Shown here one piece after another: positions 27,388 through 35,563 of a stretch of 64,000 nt of DNA. Under the pieces are notes generated by a model. That model was not told where the DNA came from. It saw only the letters and a program-made list of their open reading frames with translations, and made no database searches. The position numbers were made by a program, and so were the translations under genes. Origin of the DNA: Novosphingobium sp. NDB2Meth1. Lineage in GTDB: Bacteria; Pseudomonadota; Alphaproteobacteria; Sphingomonadales; Sphingomonadaceae. The stretch spans positions 1 through 64,000 of the forward strand of contig NZ_FPEH01000015.1 in NCBI RefSeq assembly GCF_900117425.1. Direction: 5' to 3'. The stretch's first letter is position 1, and every line of letters begins with the position of its first letter.

Positions 27388-29669
27388 GCAATTCCCCAAC
27401 CCCGTTCGTGTCGAGCGAAGTCGAGACACCAGGCACGGTCGCAGATTTCCTCCTCGAACTGCGCTCGGAGGAAATCCCGGCGCGGATGCAGGCCGGCGCG
27501 CGCGCCGATCTCGAAAAGCTGTTCCGCCGCGAGATGGAGGCCGCAGGGCTTGCCGTCGGCGCGCTGACGGTGTGGTCCACCCCGCGCCGTCTCACGCTCA
27601 TCGCGAGGGGCCTGCCGCTCGCCACCCAAGCGGTGAGCGAAGAGACCAAGGGCCCGCGCACTTCCGCGCCCGAGCAGGCGCTCGAAGGTTTCCTGCGCAA
27701 GACGGGCCTCACCAAGGACCAGCTGACCGAGCGCGACGGCGTGTGGTTTGCCGTAGTCGAAAAGCCGGGTCGCGCTGCCACCGATGTGCTGGCCGAAGCG
27801 ATCCCCGCGATCATCCGCGCCTTCCCCTGGCCCAAGTCGCAGCGCTGGGGCGCGGCGAGCCTCCAGCCGGAGAGCCTGCGCTGGGTTCGCCCGCTTTCCG
27901 GCATCATCGCGCTGCTCGGCGGCGAAGTGGTCGATTGCGAAATCGGCGGCATCCGCTCGGGCCGCACCACGATGGGCCACCGCTTCCACCACAGCGGCGA
28001 GATCACCATCGACGGTGTGGACGACTACGCCGCCAAGCTGCGCGACGCCCATGTGATCGTCGATCATGTCGAGCGTGAAGGGATCGTCCGCGAGGGCGCG
28101 AAGAAGGCGGCTGCCGATGCCGGCCTCGTGCTGGTCGAGGATGAAGGCCTCGTCATCGAGAACGCCGGCCTCACCGAATGGCCCGTGCCGCTGCTCGGCC
28201 GCTTCGACGAGGCGTTCCTCGAAGTCCCGCCCGAAGTCATCCAGCTCACCGCGCGGGTGAACCAGAAGTACTTCATCTGCCGTGATAGCGCGGGCAAGCT
28301 CGCCAACGCTTTCGTCTGCACGGCCAATATCGCCGCGAAGGACGGCGGCGCGATGATCGTCGCAGGCAACCGCAAGGTCCTCGCCGCCCGCCTTTCCGAC
28401 GCGCGCTTCTTCTGGGAGCAGGACCGCAAGACGCCGCTTTCGGTCCATGCCGAAAAGCTCGCGCGCATTACGTTCCACGAGAAGCTCGGCACCGTCGCCG
28501 ACAAGGTCGAGCGGGTTGCCAAGCTCGCCGAATGGCTGGCTAGCGAGGGGATCGTCCCCGGCTGCGATCCCGCGCAAGCGCGCATCGCTGCAGAGCTGTG
28601 CAAGGCCGATCTCGTCACCGAAATGGTCGGCGAATTCCCCGAACTGCAGGGCCTGATGGGCGGCTACTACGCCCGCGCCGAGGGCTTGCCCGACGCTGTC
28701 GCCGATGCGATCCGCGATCACTACAAGCCGGTCGGGCAGGGCGATGAAGTGCCCACCGCACCGGTGACAGTGGCTGTGGCGCTGGCGGATAAGCTGGATA
28801 CGATTGTCGGCTTCTTCGGTATCGGTGAGCAGCCGACTGGGTCACGCGACCCATATGCACTCAGGCGTGCAGCTATTGGCGTTATCCGCATTCTCCAATC
28901 CGGTGTTCGCCTTCAGCTAGCTCGCGCGTTCAGACTTCTGGCTGGTGAGTATCACCTTCAGGAAATCGATCGTGAGTTCGGCAGCTTCGAGCAGTATCTC
29001 GCTGAAACAAAGAGCTTTGACGAGAGTGGTAAAGCCGATCCTGGGGTTCCCGATCCGTTTGCTGAGCGTTTTGCCTTCAAGCTAGATGCGGGCCCTGCGG
29101 AACTCGCCTTCTTCGCCGACCGCCTCAAAGTCCAACAACGCGAAGCCGGGGTGCGCCACGACCTGATCGACGCGGTCTTCGCGCTCGGCGATGAGGACGA
29201 TCTCGTCCGCCTGCTTGCCCGCGTCCACGCGCTGCAGGCCTTCGTCGGCACCGAGGACGGCGTGAACCTCATCGCCGGGTACAAGCGCGCCGCCAATATC
29301 CTCAAGAAGGAAGGCTACCAACAGCCGTTCGTGTCGAGCGAAGTCGAGACACCGGCGCACGGCATCTCGACTTCGCTCGATGCGAACGGACTTGGGGCTG
29401 AAACAGAATACACCCGCGAGCCTGCCGAACAGGCCCTCGTCGATGCGCTCGATGCGGCCGAACCGCGTGCCGAAGCGGCTGTTGCGGCGGAAGATTTCAC
29501 CGCCGCCATGGCCGCGCTCGCCACATTGCGCGCGCCGATCGACGCGTTCTTCGAGAGCGTTACCGTCAACGATGCGGACCCGGCCAAACGGGCAGGGCGG
29601 CTGGGACTGCTTGACCGCTTCCGTGCTGCAGTGCACAAAGTTGCGGACTTTTCGCGTATAGAGGGCTAA
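27384..29669 (+). CDS. glyS: Glycyl-tRNA synthetase beta subunit with repeat-derived insertions
   Basis: The 761-residue GlyS partners GlyQ and binds tRNA-Gly. Family regions are clear ([37 protein letters not shown]). Two insertions come from family D palindromes: residues 7-16 ([10 protein letters not shown]) at the N-terminus, and residues 648-669, exactly 66 bases in frame, starting [10 protein letters not shown] and ending SLDANG. Both lie in probable surface segments, the second just after KKEGY in the C-terminal anticodon-binding part. A patch from about 28780 to 29090 has lower GC and non-preferred codons compared with the rest. The gene is still open throughout and likely functional. 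Confidence 0.95.
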   Translation: MSNSPTPFVSSEVETPGTVADFLLELRSEEIPARMQAGARADLEKLFRREMEAAGLAVGALTVWSTPRRLTLIARGLPLATQAVSEETKGPRTSAPEQALEGFLRKTGLTKDQLTERDGVWFAVVEKPGRAATDVLAEAIPAIIRAFPWPKSQRWGAASLQPESLRWVRPLSGIIALLGGEVVDCEIGGIRSGRTTMGHRFHHSGEITIDGVDDYAAKLRDAHVIVDHVEREGIVREGAKKAAADAGLVLVEDEGLVIENAGLTEWPVPLLGRFDEAFLEVPPEVIQLTARVNQKYFICRDSAGKLANAFVCTANIAAKDGGAMIVAGNRKVLAARLSDARFFWEQDRKTPLSVHAEKLARITFHEKLGTVADKVERVAKLAEWLASEGIVPGCDPAQARIAAELCKADLVTEMVGEFPELQGLMGGYYARAEGLPDAVADAIRDHYKPVGQGDEVPTAPVTVAVALADKLDTIVGFFGIGEQPTGSRDPYALRRAAIGVIRILQSGVRLQLARAFRLLAGEYHLQEIDREFGSFEQYLAETKSFDESGKADPGVPDPFAERFAFKLDAGPAELAFFADRLKVQQREAGVRHDLIDAVFALGDEDDLVRLLARVHALQAFVGTEDGVNLIAGYKRAANILKKEGYQQPFVSSEVETPAHGISTSLDANGLGAETEYTREPAEQALVDALDAAEPRAEAAVAAEDFTAAMAALATLRAPIDAFFESVTVNDADPAKRAGRLGLLDRFRAAVHKVADFSRIEG
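27402..27430. repeat. Family D repeat, half element inside glyS
   Basis: One arm of family D (CCGTTCGTGTCGAGCGAAGT and on to GAGACACC) is embedded in frame near the start of glyS, encoding [10 protein letters not shown]. The second arm is absent. Confidence 0.85.
29325..29390. repeat. Family D repeat, full element inside glyS
   Basis: A complete 66-base D palindrome with arms of about 29 bases sits in the glyS reading frame and adds exactly 22 residues. The arms differ at a few positions (GATGCGAACGG in place of GACACGAACGG), consistent with an older insertion under coding constraint. Confidence 0.9.
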
Positions 29670-29743
29670 GGCAGCTCATCCATTCATCGCGAATCCGGGA
29701 AAAACCCGGACACAGGCACATTCGCAGGGAGCCGCTTGGTCTT

Positions 29744-32407
29744 ATGAGCGCATACGTATTCCATTTCGGCGGCGGAGCCACCAGCAGCGATCCGCGCTCT
29801 CGCGACAAGACCATCACCGGCGGCAAGGGCGCCAATCTTGCCGAGATGGCGGGCATCGGCCTGCCGGTTCCCCCCGGCTTCACCATCAGCACCGAAGTCT
29901 GCACGGCCTACAATGCCGCCGGCAAGCAGTTCGACGACAGCCTGCGCGCCGGAGTGGCGGGCGGCGTTGCCCATATCGAGCAGGCTACGGGCCGCACCTT
30001 CGGCGATCCGGCGAACCCGCTGCTCGTCTCGGTCCGCTCGGGCGCGCGCGTCTCGATGCCGGGCATGATGGATACCGTGCTCAACCTCGGCCTCAACGAC
30101 ATGACTGTCGAAGGTCTCGCCGCAGGTTCGGGCGATGCGCGCTTCGCGTGGGACAGCTACCGCCGCTTCATCCAGATGTATTCGGACGTGGTGCTCGGCC
30201 TCGATCACCACCGCTTCGAGGATGCGCTCGAGATCGCCAAGGAGGACAACGGCTTCTTCGCCGATGTCGAGATGGGGGCGGAGCATTGGCAGGCCCTCGT
30301 CGGCGAATACAAGGCCATCGTCGCCGAAGAACTTGGCCGTCCGTTCCCGCAGGACGTGCACGAGCAGCTCTGGGGCGCGATCGGCGCCGTGTTCGATTCG
30401 TGGGAAAGCGACCGCGCCAAGGTCTATCGCCGCCTCAATTCCATTCCGCATGACTGGGGCACTGCGGTCAACGTGCAGGCGATGGTCTTCGGCAACATGG
30501 GCGAAACTTCGGCCACCGGCGTCGCCTTCACCCGCGATCCTGCGACCGGCGAGCGCGCCTACTACGGCGAATGGCTGGTCAACGCGCAGGGCGAGGATGT
30601 CGTCGCCGGCATCCGCACCCCGCAATACCTGACCAAGGCCGCGCGCGAGCGGGCGGGGGCAAAGCCGCTCTCGATGGAAGAGGCGATGCCCGAGGCCTAT
30701 GCCGAGCTCGCCCGCGTGTTCGACCTGCTCGAGCTCCACTACAAGGACATGCAGGACATCGAGTTCACCGTCGAGCAGGGCAAGCTGTGGATGCTGCAGA
30801 CCCGCTCGGGCAAGCGCACCGCCAAGGCCGCGCTCAAGATGGCGGTGGACATGGCGCGCGAGGGCCTGATCGATGAAGCCACCGCGGTGAAGCGCGTCGA
30901 TCCCATGGCGCTCGACCAGCTGCTCCACCCGACGCTGGATCCCAGCGCGCCGCGCGATGTGCTGACACGCGGCCTGCCCGCCTCGCCGGGCGCGGCGACC
31001 GGCATCGTCGTGTTCGACGCCGACAGCGCCGAACACCGCGCGCAGATGGGCGACGATGTCATCCTCGTCCGCGTCGAGACCAGCCCCGAAGACATCCACG
31101 GCATGCACGCCGCCAAGGGCGTGCTCACCGCGCGCGGCGGCATGACCAGCCACGCGGCGGTCGTGGCGCGCGGCATGGGCCGCCCTTGCGTTTCGGGCGC
31201 CTCGGGCCTCTCGATCGACATGGCCACCCGCACCGCGCGGATGGGCACGCGCGAGGTGAAGGAGGGCGATGTCATCACGCTCGACGGCTCGAACGGCGAT
31301 GTCATGGCGGGCGCGGGGCCAATGGTCGAACCCGAACTCGTCGGCGATTTCGCGGTGCTGATGGACTGGGCGGACAGCCACCGCCGCATGAAGGTGCGCG
31401 CCAACGCCGAAACCCCGCTCGATTGCCAGGTCGCGCGCCAGTTCGGCGCCGAGGGCGTGGGGCTCTGCCGCACCGAACACATGTTCTTCGATGCGGGCCG
31501 TATCTCGCTGGTACGGCAGATGATTCTGGCCGAAGACGAAATGACCCGCCGCCGCGCGCTCGATCAGCTCCTGCCCGAACAGCGCGCCGATTTCACCGCG
31601 ATCTTCGAAGTCATGGCGGGCCTGCCGGTCACCATCCGCCTGCTCGATCCGCCGCTGCACGAATTCCTGCCGCACGGCGAGCTGGAGTTCGTCGAGCTGT
31701 CCGAGGCGACCGGGCTCGGTATCGATCACCTCAAGCGCCGGGCTGGCGAGCTTCACGAGTTCAACCCGATGCTCGGCCACCGTGGCTGCCGCCTCGGCAT
31801 CACCTTCCCCGAAATCTACGAGATGCAGGCCCGCGCGATCTTCGAAGCGGCCTGCGATGTCGCCGAGAAGTCCGGCGAGGCAGTGGTTCCCGAAGTGATG
31901 ATCCCGCTTGTCGCCACCCGGCGCGAGCTGCTCATCCTGCGCGGTCTGGTGGACCGGGCGGCAGAGGCCGTGTTCGCCGAGAAGGGCCGCCGCCTCGAAT
32001 ACCTCGTCGGCACGATGATCGAGCTGCCGCGTGCCGCGCTGATGGCGGGCGAGATCGCCGAGGAAGCCAGGTTCTTCTCGTTCGGCACCAACGATCTCAC
32101 GCAGACCACGCTCGGCGTCAGCCGTGACGACGCGGCGCGCTTCCTCGGGCCCTATGTCGAGCAAGGCATCTACCCGCGCGACCCGTTCGTCAGCCTCGAT
32201 ATCGAAGGCGTCGGCCAGCTGGTCGAGATGGCGGCGGTGCGCGGGCGGGAGACGCGGCCCGACATCAAGCTCGGCATCTGCGGCGAGCACGGCGGCGACC
32301 CGGCCTCGATCGCGTTCTGCGAGAAAGTCGGGCTCGATTACGTATCGGCGAGCCCCTACCGCGTGCCGATCGCCCGGCTGGCGGCGGCGCAGGCGGCGCT
32401 CGGGTAA
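29744..32407 (+). CDS. ppdK: Pyruvate, phosphate dikinase
   Basis: PpdK interconverts pyruvate, ATP and phosphate with phosphoenolpyruvate, AMP and pyrophosphate. The 887-residue protein has the N-terminal ATP-grasp domain (GGKGANLAEM, SVRSGARVSMPGMMDT), the swivelling phosphohistidine domain with GGMTSHAAVVARGMG (His at residue 470), and the PEP-binding TIM barrel ending in GICGEHGGDP with the catalytic Cys. Length is typical. The region upstream holds a small TCCGGG/CCCGGA hairpin but no strong Shine-Dalgarno. It stands alone, 74 bases after glyS. Confidence 0.97.
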   Translation: MSAYVFHFGGGATSSDPRSRDKTITGGKGANLAEMAGIGLPVPPGFTISTEVCTAYNAAGKQFDDSLRAGVAGGVAHIEQATGRTFGDPANPLLVSVRSGARVSMPGMMDTVLNLGLNDMTVEGLAAGSGDARFAWDSYRRFIQMYSDVVLGLDHHRFEDALEIAKEDNGFFADVEMGAEHWQALVGEYKAIVAEELGRPFPQDVHEQLWGAIGAVFDSWESDRAKVYRRLNSIPHDWGTAVNVQAMVFGNMGETSATGVAFTRDPATGERAYYGEWLVNAQGEDVVAGIRTPQYLTKAARERAGAKPLSMEEAMPEAYAELARVFDLLELHYKDMQDIEFTVEQGKLWMLQTRSGKRTAKAALKMAVDMAREGLIDEATAVKRVDPMALDQLLHPTLDPSAPRDVLTRGLPASPGAATGIVVFDADSAEHRAQMGDDVILVRVETSPEDIHGMHAAKGVLTARGGMTSHAAVVARGMGRPCVSGASGLSIDMATRTARMGTREVKEGDVITLDGSNGDVMAGAGPMVEPELVGDFAVLMDWADSHRRMKVRANAETPLDCQVARQFGAEGVGLCRTEHMFFDAGRISLVRQMILAEDEMTRRRALDQLLPEQRADFTAIFEVMAGLPVTIRLLDPPLHEFLPHGELEFVELSEATGLGIDHLKRRAGELHEFNPMLGHRGCRLGITFPEIYEMQARAIFEAACDVAEKSGEAVVPEVMIPLVATRRELLILRGLVDRAAEAVFAEKGRRLEYLVGTMIELPRAALMAGEIAEEARFFSFGTNDLTQTTLGVSRDDAARFLGPYVEQGIYPRDPFVSLDIEGVGQLVEMAAVRGRETRPDIKLGICGEHGGDPASIAFCEKVGLDYVSASPYRVPIARLAAAQAALG

Positions 32408-32433
32408 CCCGGTGCGGTAGCCATCCACTCTCA

Positions 32434-32509
32434 CCGCTCACCCTGAGCTTGTCGAAGGGTGTGTCCGCAAACGCTGCGCCTTATGCTTCGACAGGCTCAG
32501 CATGAGCGG
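32434..32509. repeat. Family E palindromic repeat, copy 1
   Basis: Arms at 32434-32460 (CCGCTCACCCTGAGCTTGTC and on to GAAGGGT) and 32483-32509 are imperfect inverse copies. The element separates the converging ppdK and methyltransferase genes. A second copy lies at 60074-60149. Confidence 0.85.
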
Positions 32510-32533
32510 GGAGTGGGAGGGCGGACCTGTTGT

Positions 32534-33331
32534 TCAGAACTTCGGCGGCCGCAGCGCCTTGCTCCAGCCGCTCATGGTCAGGATGGCGAAGCGCTCGGTC
32601 ACGCGCCCGTCGCTGTCTGCCATGGCCGCAAACGCCGCCTCGGCCCGCGCGAGGCCCGCCTTGCCCAGCAGCGGTCCTGAGCGCGCGAGGCAATTGCCGA
32701 GGCCCTGCGCGCGCAAGTCCGCCACCAGCCGGCGCAGGCTGGAATAGCGCACTTCCAGCATGCGGCTGTCGCTCATCGGCTCGGCAAAGCCGCAGCGCTG
32801 GAGGAGATCGCCGCCGGCACGGACATCGACTTGCGGGTGAATGCGGGCGGCGGGGCGGTCGCCGTCGGTCTCCGCCATGATCTGGCGCAGCGACGGGACG
32901 CTGCCCGCGCCGCACAGGCTCATCACCGCAAGGCCATCGGGCGCCAGCGCGCGGCGGATATGGAGCATGGCGCCGGGCAGGTCGTTGACCGTGGCGAGCG
33001 TGCCGAGCTGGACGATGAGCTCGAAGCCCTGGTCGGGGAGGGGCTGTTCCTCGTCGATGGCGAGCTCGCCCGCGACCGGGGCGGGATCGGCGCGGACAAC
33101 CTTGCAGCCTTGCGCCGTCAGCGCCTCGGCCAGCAGGCCCGTCGCATCGCCCACCACCAGTGCCCGCTGAGGGTGATGGCGCAGGAAGGCGAGGCGGTCG
33201 AGCACGTCCTCGGCCATGTCCTCGGCGAGGAACCGGGGCGCATCGGGGCGGCGCTCCAGCACACGCATCCGCCCGCGCATCGCGCGGCGGCGGGCAGGGG
33301 CGAAGATGGTGGGGGGAGGGGGGCTGGCCAT
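32534..33331 (-). CDS. SAM-dependent methyltransferase, BioC/NDUFAF5-like
   Basis: The 265-residue class I methyltransferase has an N-terminal strand FAPARRRAM, then ALVVGDATGLLAEAL, a degenerate SAM-binding glycine motif, and an APDGLAVMSLCGAGS post-motif. Its layout resembles alphaproteobacterial proteins grouped with BioC and the complex I factor NDUFAF5. The substrate is unknown. The start at 33331 gives the usual N-terminus and leaves 80 bases to comF on the other strand. Confidence 0.8.
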   Translation of the reverse strand: MASPPPPTIFAPARRRAMRGRMRVLERRPDAPRFLAEDMAEDVLDRLAFLRHHPQRALVVGDATGLLAEALTAQGCKVVRADPAPVAGELAIDEEQPLPDQGFELIVQLGTLATVNDLPGAMLHIRRALAPDGLAVMSLCGAGSVPSLRQIMAETDGDRPAARIHPQVDVRAGGDLLQRCGFAEPMSDSRMLEVRYSSLRRLVADLRAQGLGNCLARSGPLLGKAGLARAEAAFAAMADSDGRVTERFAILTMSGWSKALRPPKF

Positions 33332-33411
33332 CGCCGACGCCCCTGCCGCGCGGCGCGCCGCTTGCCAAGTCCCTCTTGCGAATCCCGGCACTCGGGCAGA
33401 CACTCCGGGCC

Positions 33412-34185
33412 ATGGCGAGCCTCGCGTTCCTGACCCCGGTGATCGATCTGATATTCCCGCCGCGCTGCCCGCTGTGCGGCGATGCGCTGGCGCAGCAGGG
33501 CGGGCTCTGCGCCGCCTGCTGGACCAAGCTGGCCGTGCCCGGAGAGCCGGCCTGCAGCACATGCCAGCGGCCCTTGGCGGACAGCATGGTGCGCTCGGGC
33601 GAGGTCCAGTGCGCGCCCTGCATGGCAGAGCCCCCGGGCCATGCCGGGATCGCGGCGGCGACGCTCTACAATGATACCTCGCGCGAGCTGGTGCTGGCGT
33701 TCAAGCGCGGCAAGCGGATCGCGCTCGCGGACCTGCTGACGCGCCTCATGGTGCGCCGCCTGCCCGATCTGGAAGGCGAATGGCTGGTCATCCCGGTGCC
33801 GCTCCACCGCTGGCGGCTGTGGGAGCGCGGCTTCAACCAATCGGCGCTGCTGGCGGAGCGGATCGCCAAGACGATCAGGCAGCCGCTCGTCGTTGACGGA
33901 CTGGAGCGGCGCAAGCGGACGCCTTCACTCGGCGGCCTCGGCAAGCGCGCCCGGGCCGAGGCGCTGCGCGGTGCCATAACGGCCCACCCACGCCGGGCCG
34001 ACCGGCTGAAAGGTGCGAAAGTGCTGCTGGTCGACGATGTGATGACGAGCGGCGCGACCACCGATGCCTGTCTCGCGGCGCTGCGCAAGGCCGGGGCGGG
34101 CGAAGTGCGCATCGCCTGCTTTGCGCGGGTGCACGATGAAGCGCTCGATCAGGCTGGACGTGCGGACGCGCCGCTCGCTGCCTGA
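33412..34185 (+). CDS. comF: ComF family phosphoribosyltransferase-like protein
   Basis: The 257-residue protein has an N-terminal zinc-finger region with four CxxC pairs (CPLC, CAAC, CSTC, CAPC) and a phosphoribosyltransferase-type domain with VLLVDDVMTSGATTDA. ComF helps DNA uptake in naturally competent bacteria and may have a wider role, since most genomes carry it. The ATG at 33412 precedes FLTPVIDLIFPPRCPLC as in homologues. Its transcript likely ends at the hairpin at 34210. Confidence 0.92.
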   Translation: MASLAFLTPVIDLIFPPRCPLCGDALAQQGGLCAACWTKLAVPGEPACSTCQRPLADSMVRSGEVQCAPCMAEPPGHAGIAAATLYNDTSRELVLAFKRGKRIALADLLTRLMVRRLPDLEGEWLVIPVPLHRWRLWERGFNQSALLAERIAKTIRQPLVVDGLERRKRTPSLGGLGKRARAEALRGAITAHPRRADRLKGAKVLLVDDVMTSGATTDACLAALRKAGAGEVRIACFARVHDEALDQAGRADAPLAA

Positions 34186-34209
34186 AAAACTCAGAGCCTC
34201 AAACACGAA

Positions 34210-34237
34210 ACGCCCGGAGCGTTAACTCCGGGCGTTC
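34210..34237. terminator. Strong GC-rich terminator hairpin after comF
   Basis: The exact 11-bp stem AACGCCCGGAG/CTCCGGGCGTT has a 6-base loop CGTTAA. On the minus strand it is followed by TTTCGTGTTTG, so it could also end a transcript coming from the structured region at 34238-34560. Confidence 0.8.
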
Positions 34238-34560
34238 CCGTGACGATACCTGATCGGTTCAGGAACCACTCCATCACGGCCTGCCCCTCGCTGGCCCCAG
34301 CTTCTGCTGGCATGTGACGGCGGATGGTTCCTGCCGAAATCCCTGAGTTTCTCTCCTCCGGCTGCACTGCCCTGCCCAATCACGGGGAGCGGCGCGGCCA
34401 TCGGCCCCATCTGATTTGAACCCTGAACTCTGGCCTGTATGCGTGCGTCCGGGTGTTCGTCCGGTACGCGGATGTGGTTCCCTCAAACCACCCGGCCTTC
34501 ATCCGCGATTGCGGGGCGGGGTTAAAGCATGTTGTTCTCGCCCCATGGATTTTCGCAGGG
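34238..34560 (-). ncRNA. Candidate structured RNA between comF and hisI
   Basis: This 320-base stretch has no convincing gene but many nested pairings. GCGGATG (34468-34474) pairs with CATCCGC (34500-34506) around the inner hairpin TGGTT/AACCA. CCAGC pairs with GCTGG near 34297-34310, inside a longer pair GGAACCA (about 34262) with TGGTTCC (34325-34331). CCTGA pairs with TCAGG near 34251. The strand is a guess based on the terminator at its low-coordinate end. It matches no RNA family I can recall, and tmRNA and RNase P signatures are missing. Confidence 0.35.
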
Positions 34561-34674
34561 GCATGTGGTTATCCTGCAACAAAATGACACCTGATCGGGT
34601 GCCTGAAGCGAAAGGCCAGTCCCATTTCCACGCAATCTCCCGAAACCGAGCTGCGCGAGCAGGGCGCGGCGTTC

Positions 34675-35010
34675 ATGCCGCGCTTCGATTCTGCGGGACT
34701 CGTCACGGCCGTCGCGGTCGAACATGCGACCGGCGCGCTGCTCATGCTGGCGCACATGGACGCCGAAGCGATTGCCCGCACGCGCGAGACTGGCTTTGCG
34801 CATTTCCACTCGCGGTCGCGCGGACGGCTGTGGATGAAGGGCGAGACATCGGGCCACGTGCTCAAGGTGATCGAGATCCGCGTCGATTGCGATCAGGATG
34901 CGCTCGAACTGCGCGTCGAGGCGGCGGGGCCGGCTTGCCATACCATGGCGCCATCCTGTTTCTACCGCCGGATCACCGCGGACGGGGGACTGGAGCGGAT
35001 CGGCGGTTGA
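34675..35010 (+). CDS. hisI: Phosphoribosyl-AMP cyclohydrolase
   Basis: HisI opens the ring of phosphoribosyl-AMP in histidine synthesis. The 111-residue protein shows [28 protein letters not shown], the metal ligands in DCDQDA, and [12 protein letters not shown]. The last motif usually reads CHTGxxSCF, so Gly to Met is a small deviation. The first ATG at 34675 gives a slightly short N-terminus. The frame stays open upstream to about 34588 without a standard start codon, and an AAGG eight bases before an ATT at 34624 is noticeable. The other his genes are elsewhere. Confidence 0.92.
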   Translation: MPRFDSAGLVTAVAVEHATGALLMLAHMDAEAIARTRETGFAHFHSRSRGRLWMKGETSGHVLKVIEIRVDCDQDALELRVEAAGPACHTMAPSCFYRRITADGGLERIGG

Positions 35011-35023
35011 CGCTTACGTAAAG
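35007..35023. promoter_or_regulatory. Candidate MerR-family operator
   Basis: TTGACGCTTACGTAAAG overlaps the hisI stop and lies 20 bases before the MerR gene. It resembles the ACG...CGT dyads bound by LiuR-type MerR regulators of acyl-CoA metabolism as I remember them. Autoregulation is inferred. Confidence 0.4.
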
Positions 35024-35042
35024 GGCAGTTAGGTCTCGCGAC

Positions 35043-35543
35043 ATGTCCTCGCGTCCCCTTACGTCCAGCCCGGAGCGGGCACCTGCGGCGGTTCGCCCGG
35101 CCCGCAGCGGCGATCATACCGGCCATCTGCATCAGCCCGATGCCTTGTCGCGCGAGCAGTTCACGATCTCGGACCTCTCCAGCGAGTTCGGTGTGACCGC
35201 GCGCGCGCTGCGCTTCTACGAGGACGAGGGCCTGATCGCGCCGACCCGCGTCGGCCTTGCCCGCATCTATTCGAAGCGCGACCGGGCGCGGCTGGCGTGG
35301 ATCATGCGCGCCAAGAACGTCGGCTTCAGCCTCTCCGAAATCCGCGACATGATCGATCTCTACGATCTCGGCGACGGCCGCGCGAAGCAGCGCCGCGTCA
35401 CAATCGACAAGTGCCGCGAGCGGATCGGTAACCTCAAGCGCCAGCAGGCCGATATAAATGCGACGATTGCCGAGCTGACCAGTTTCGTCGCACTGCTGAT
35501 CGAGCGCGAGAAGCTTGAAGGTCGTCACGTCGACCCTGAATAA
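35043..35543 (+). CDS. MerR family regulator, acyl-CoA metabolism type
   Basis: The 166-residue protein has a 40-residue flexible N-terminal extension, then the MerR winged helix-turn-helix (FTISDLSSEFGVTARALRFY, EDEGLI) and a long dimerisation coiled coil. It lacks the Cys residues of metal-sensing members. The gene stands 20 bases before an acyl-CoA dehydrogenase gene, which suggests it senses an acyl-CoA or related stress and controls that gene, as LiuR does. No convincing Shine-Dalgarno is seen, so leaderless translation is possible. Confidence 0.88.
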   Translation: MSSRPLTSSPERAPAAVRPARSGDHTGHLHQPDALSREQFTISDLSSEFGVTARALRFYEDEGLIAPTRVGLARIYSKRDRARLAWIMRAKNVGFSLSEIRDMIDLYDLGDGRAKQRRVTIDKCRERIGNLKRQQADINATIAELTSFVALLIEREKLEGRHVDPE

Positions 35544-35563
35544 GACCAGAGAGGACCAATCCC

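Noticed and set aside
29684..32434. 916-residue minus-strand frame opposite ppdK
   Set aside because: Antisense open frame created by strong GC3 bias. PpdK on the plus strand has all catalytic motifs.
34238..34560. tmRNA or RNase P RNA
   Set aside because: No tag-peptide reading frame like AND(N/D)N...LAA and no GAGGAAAGTCCGGG-type core is present on either strand, and the tRNA-like T-arm does not pair properly.
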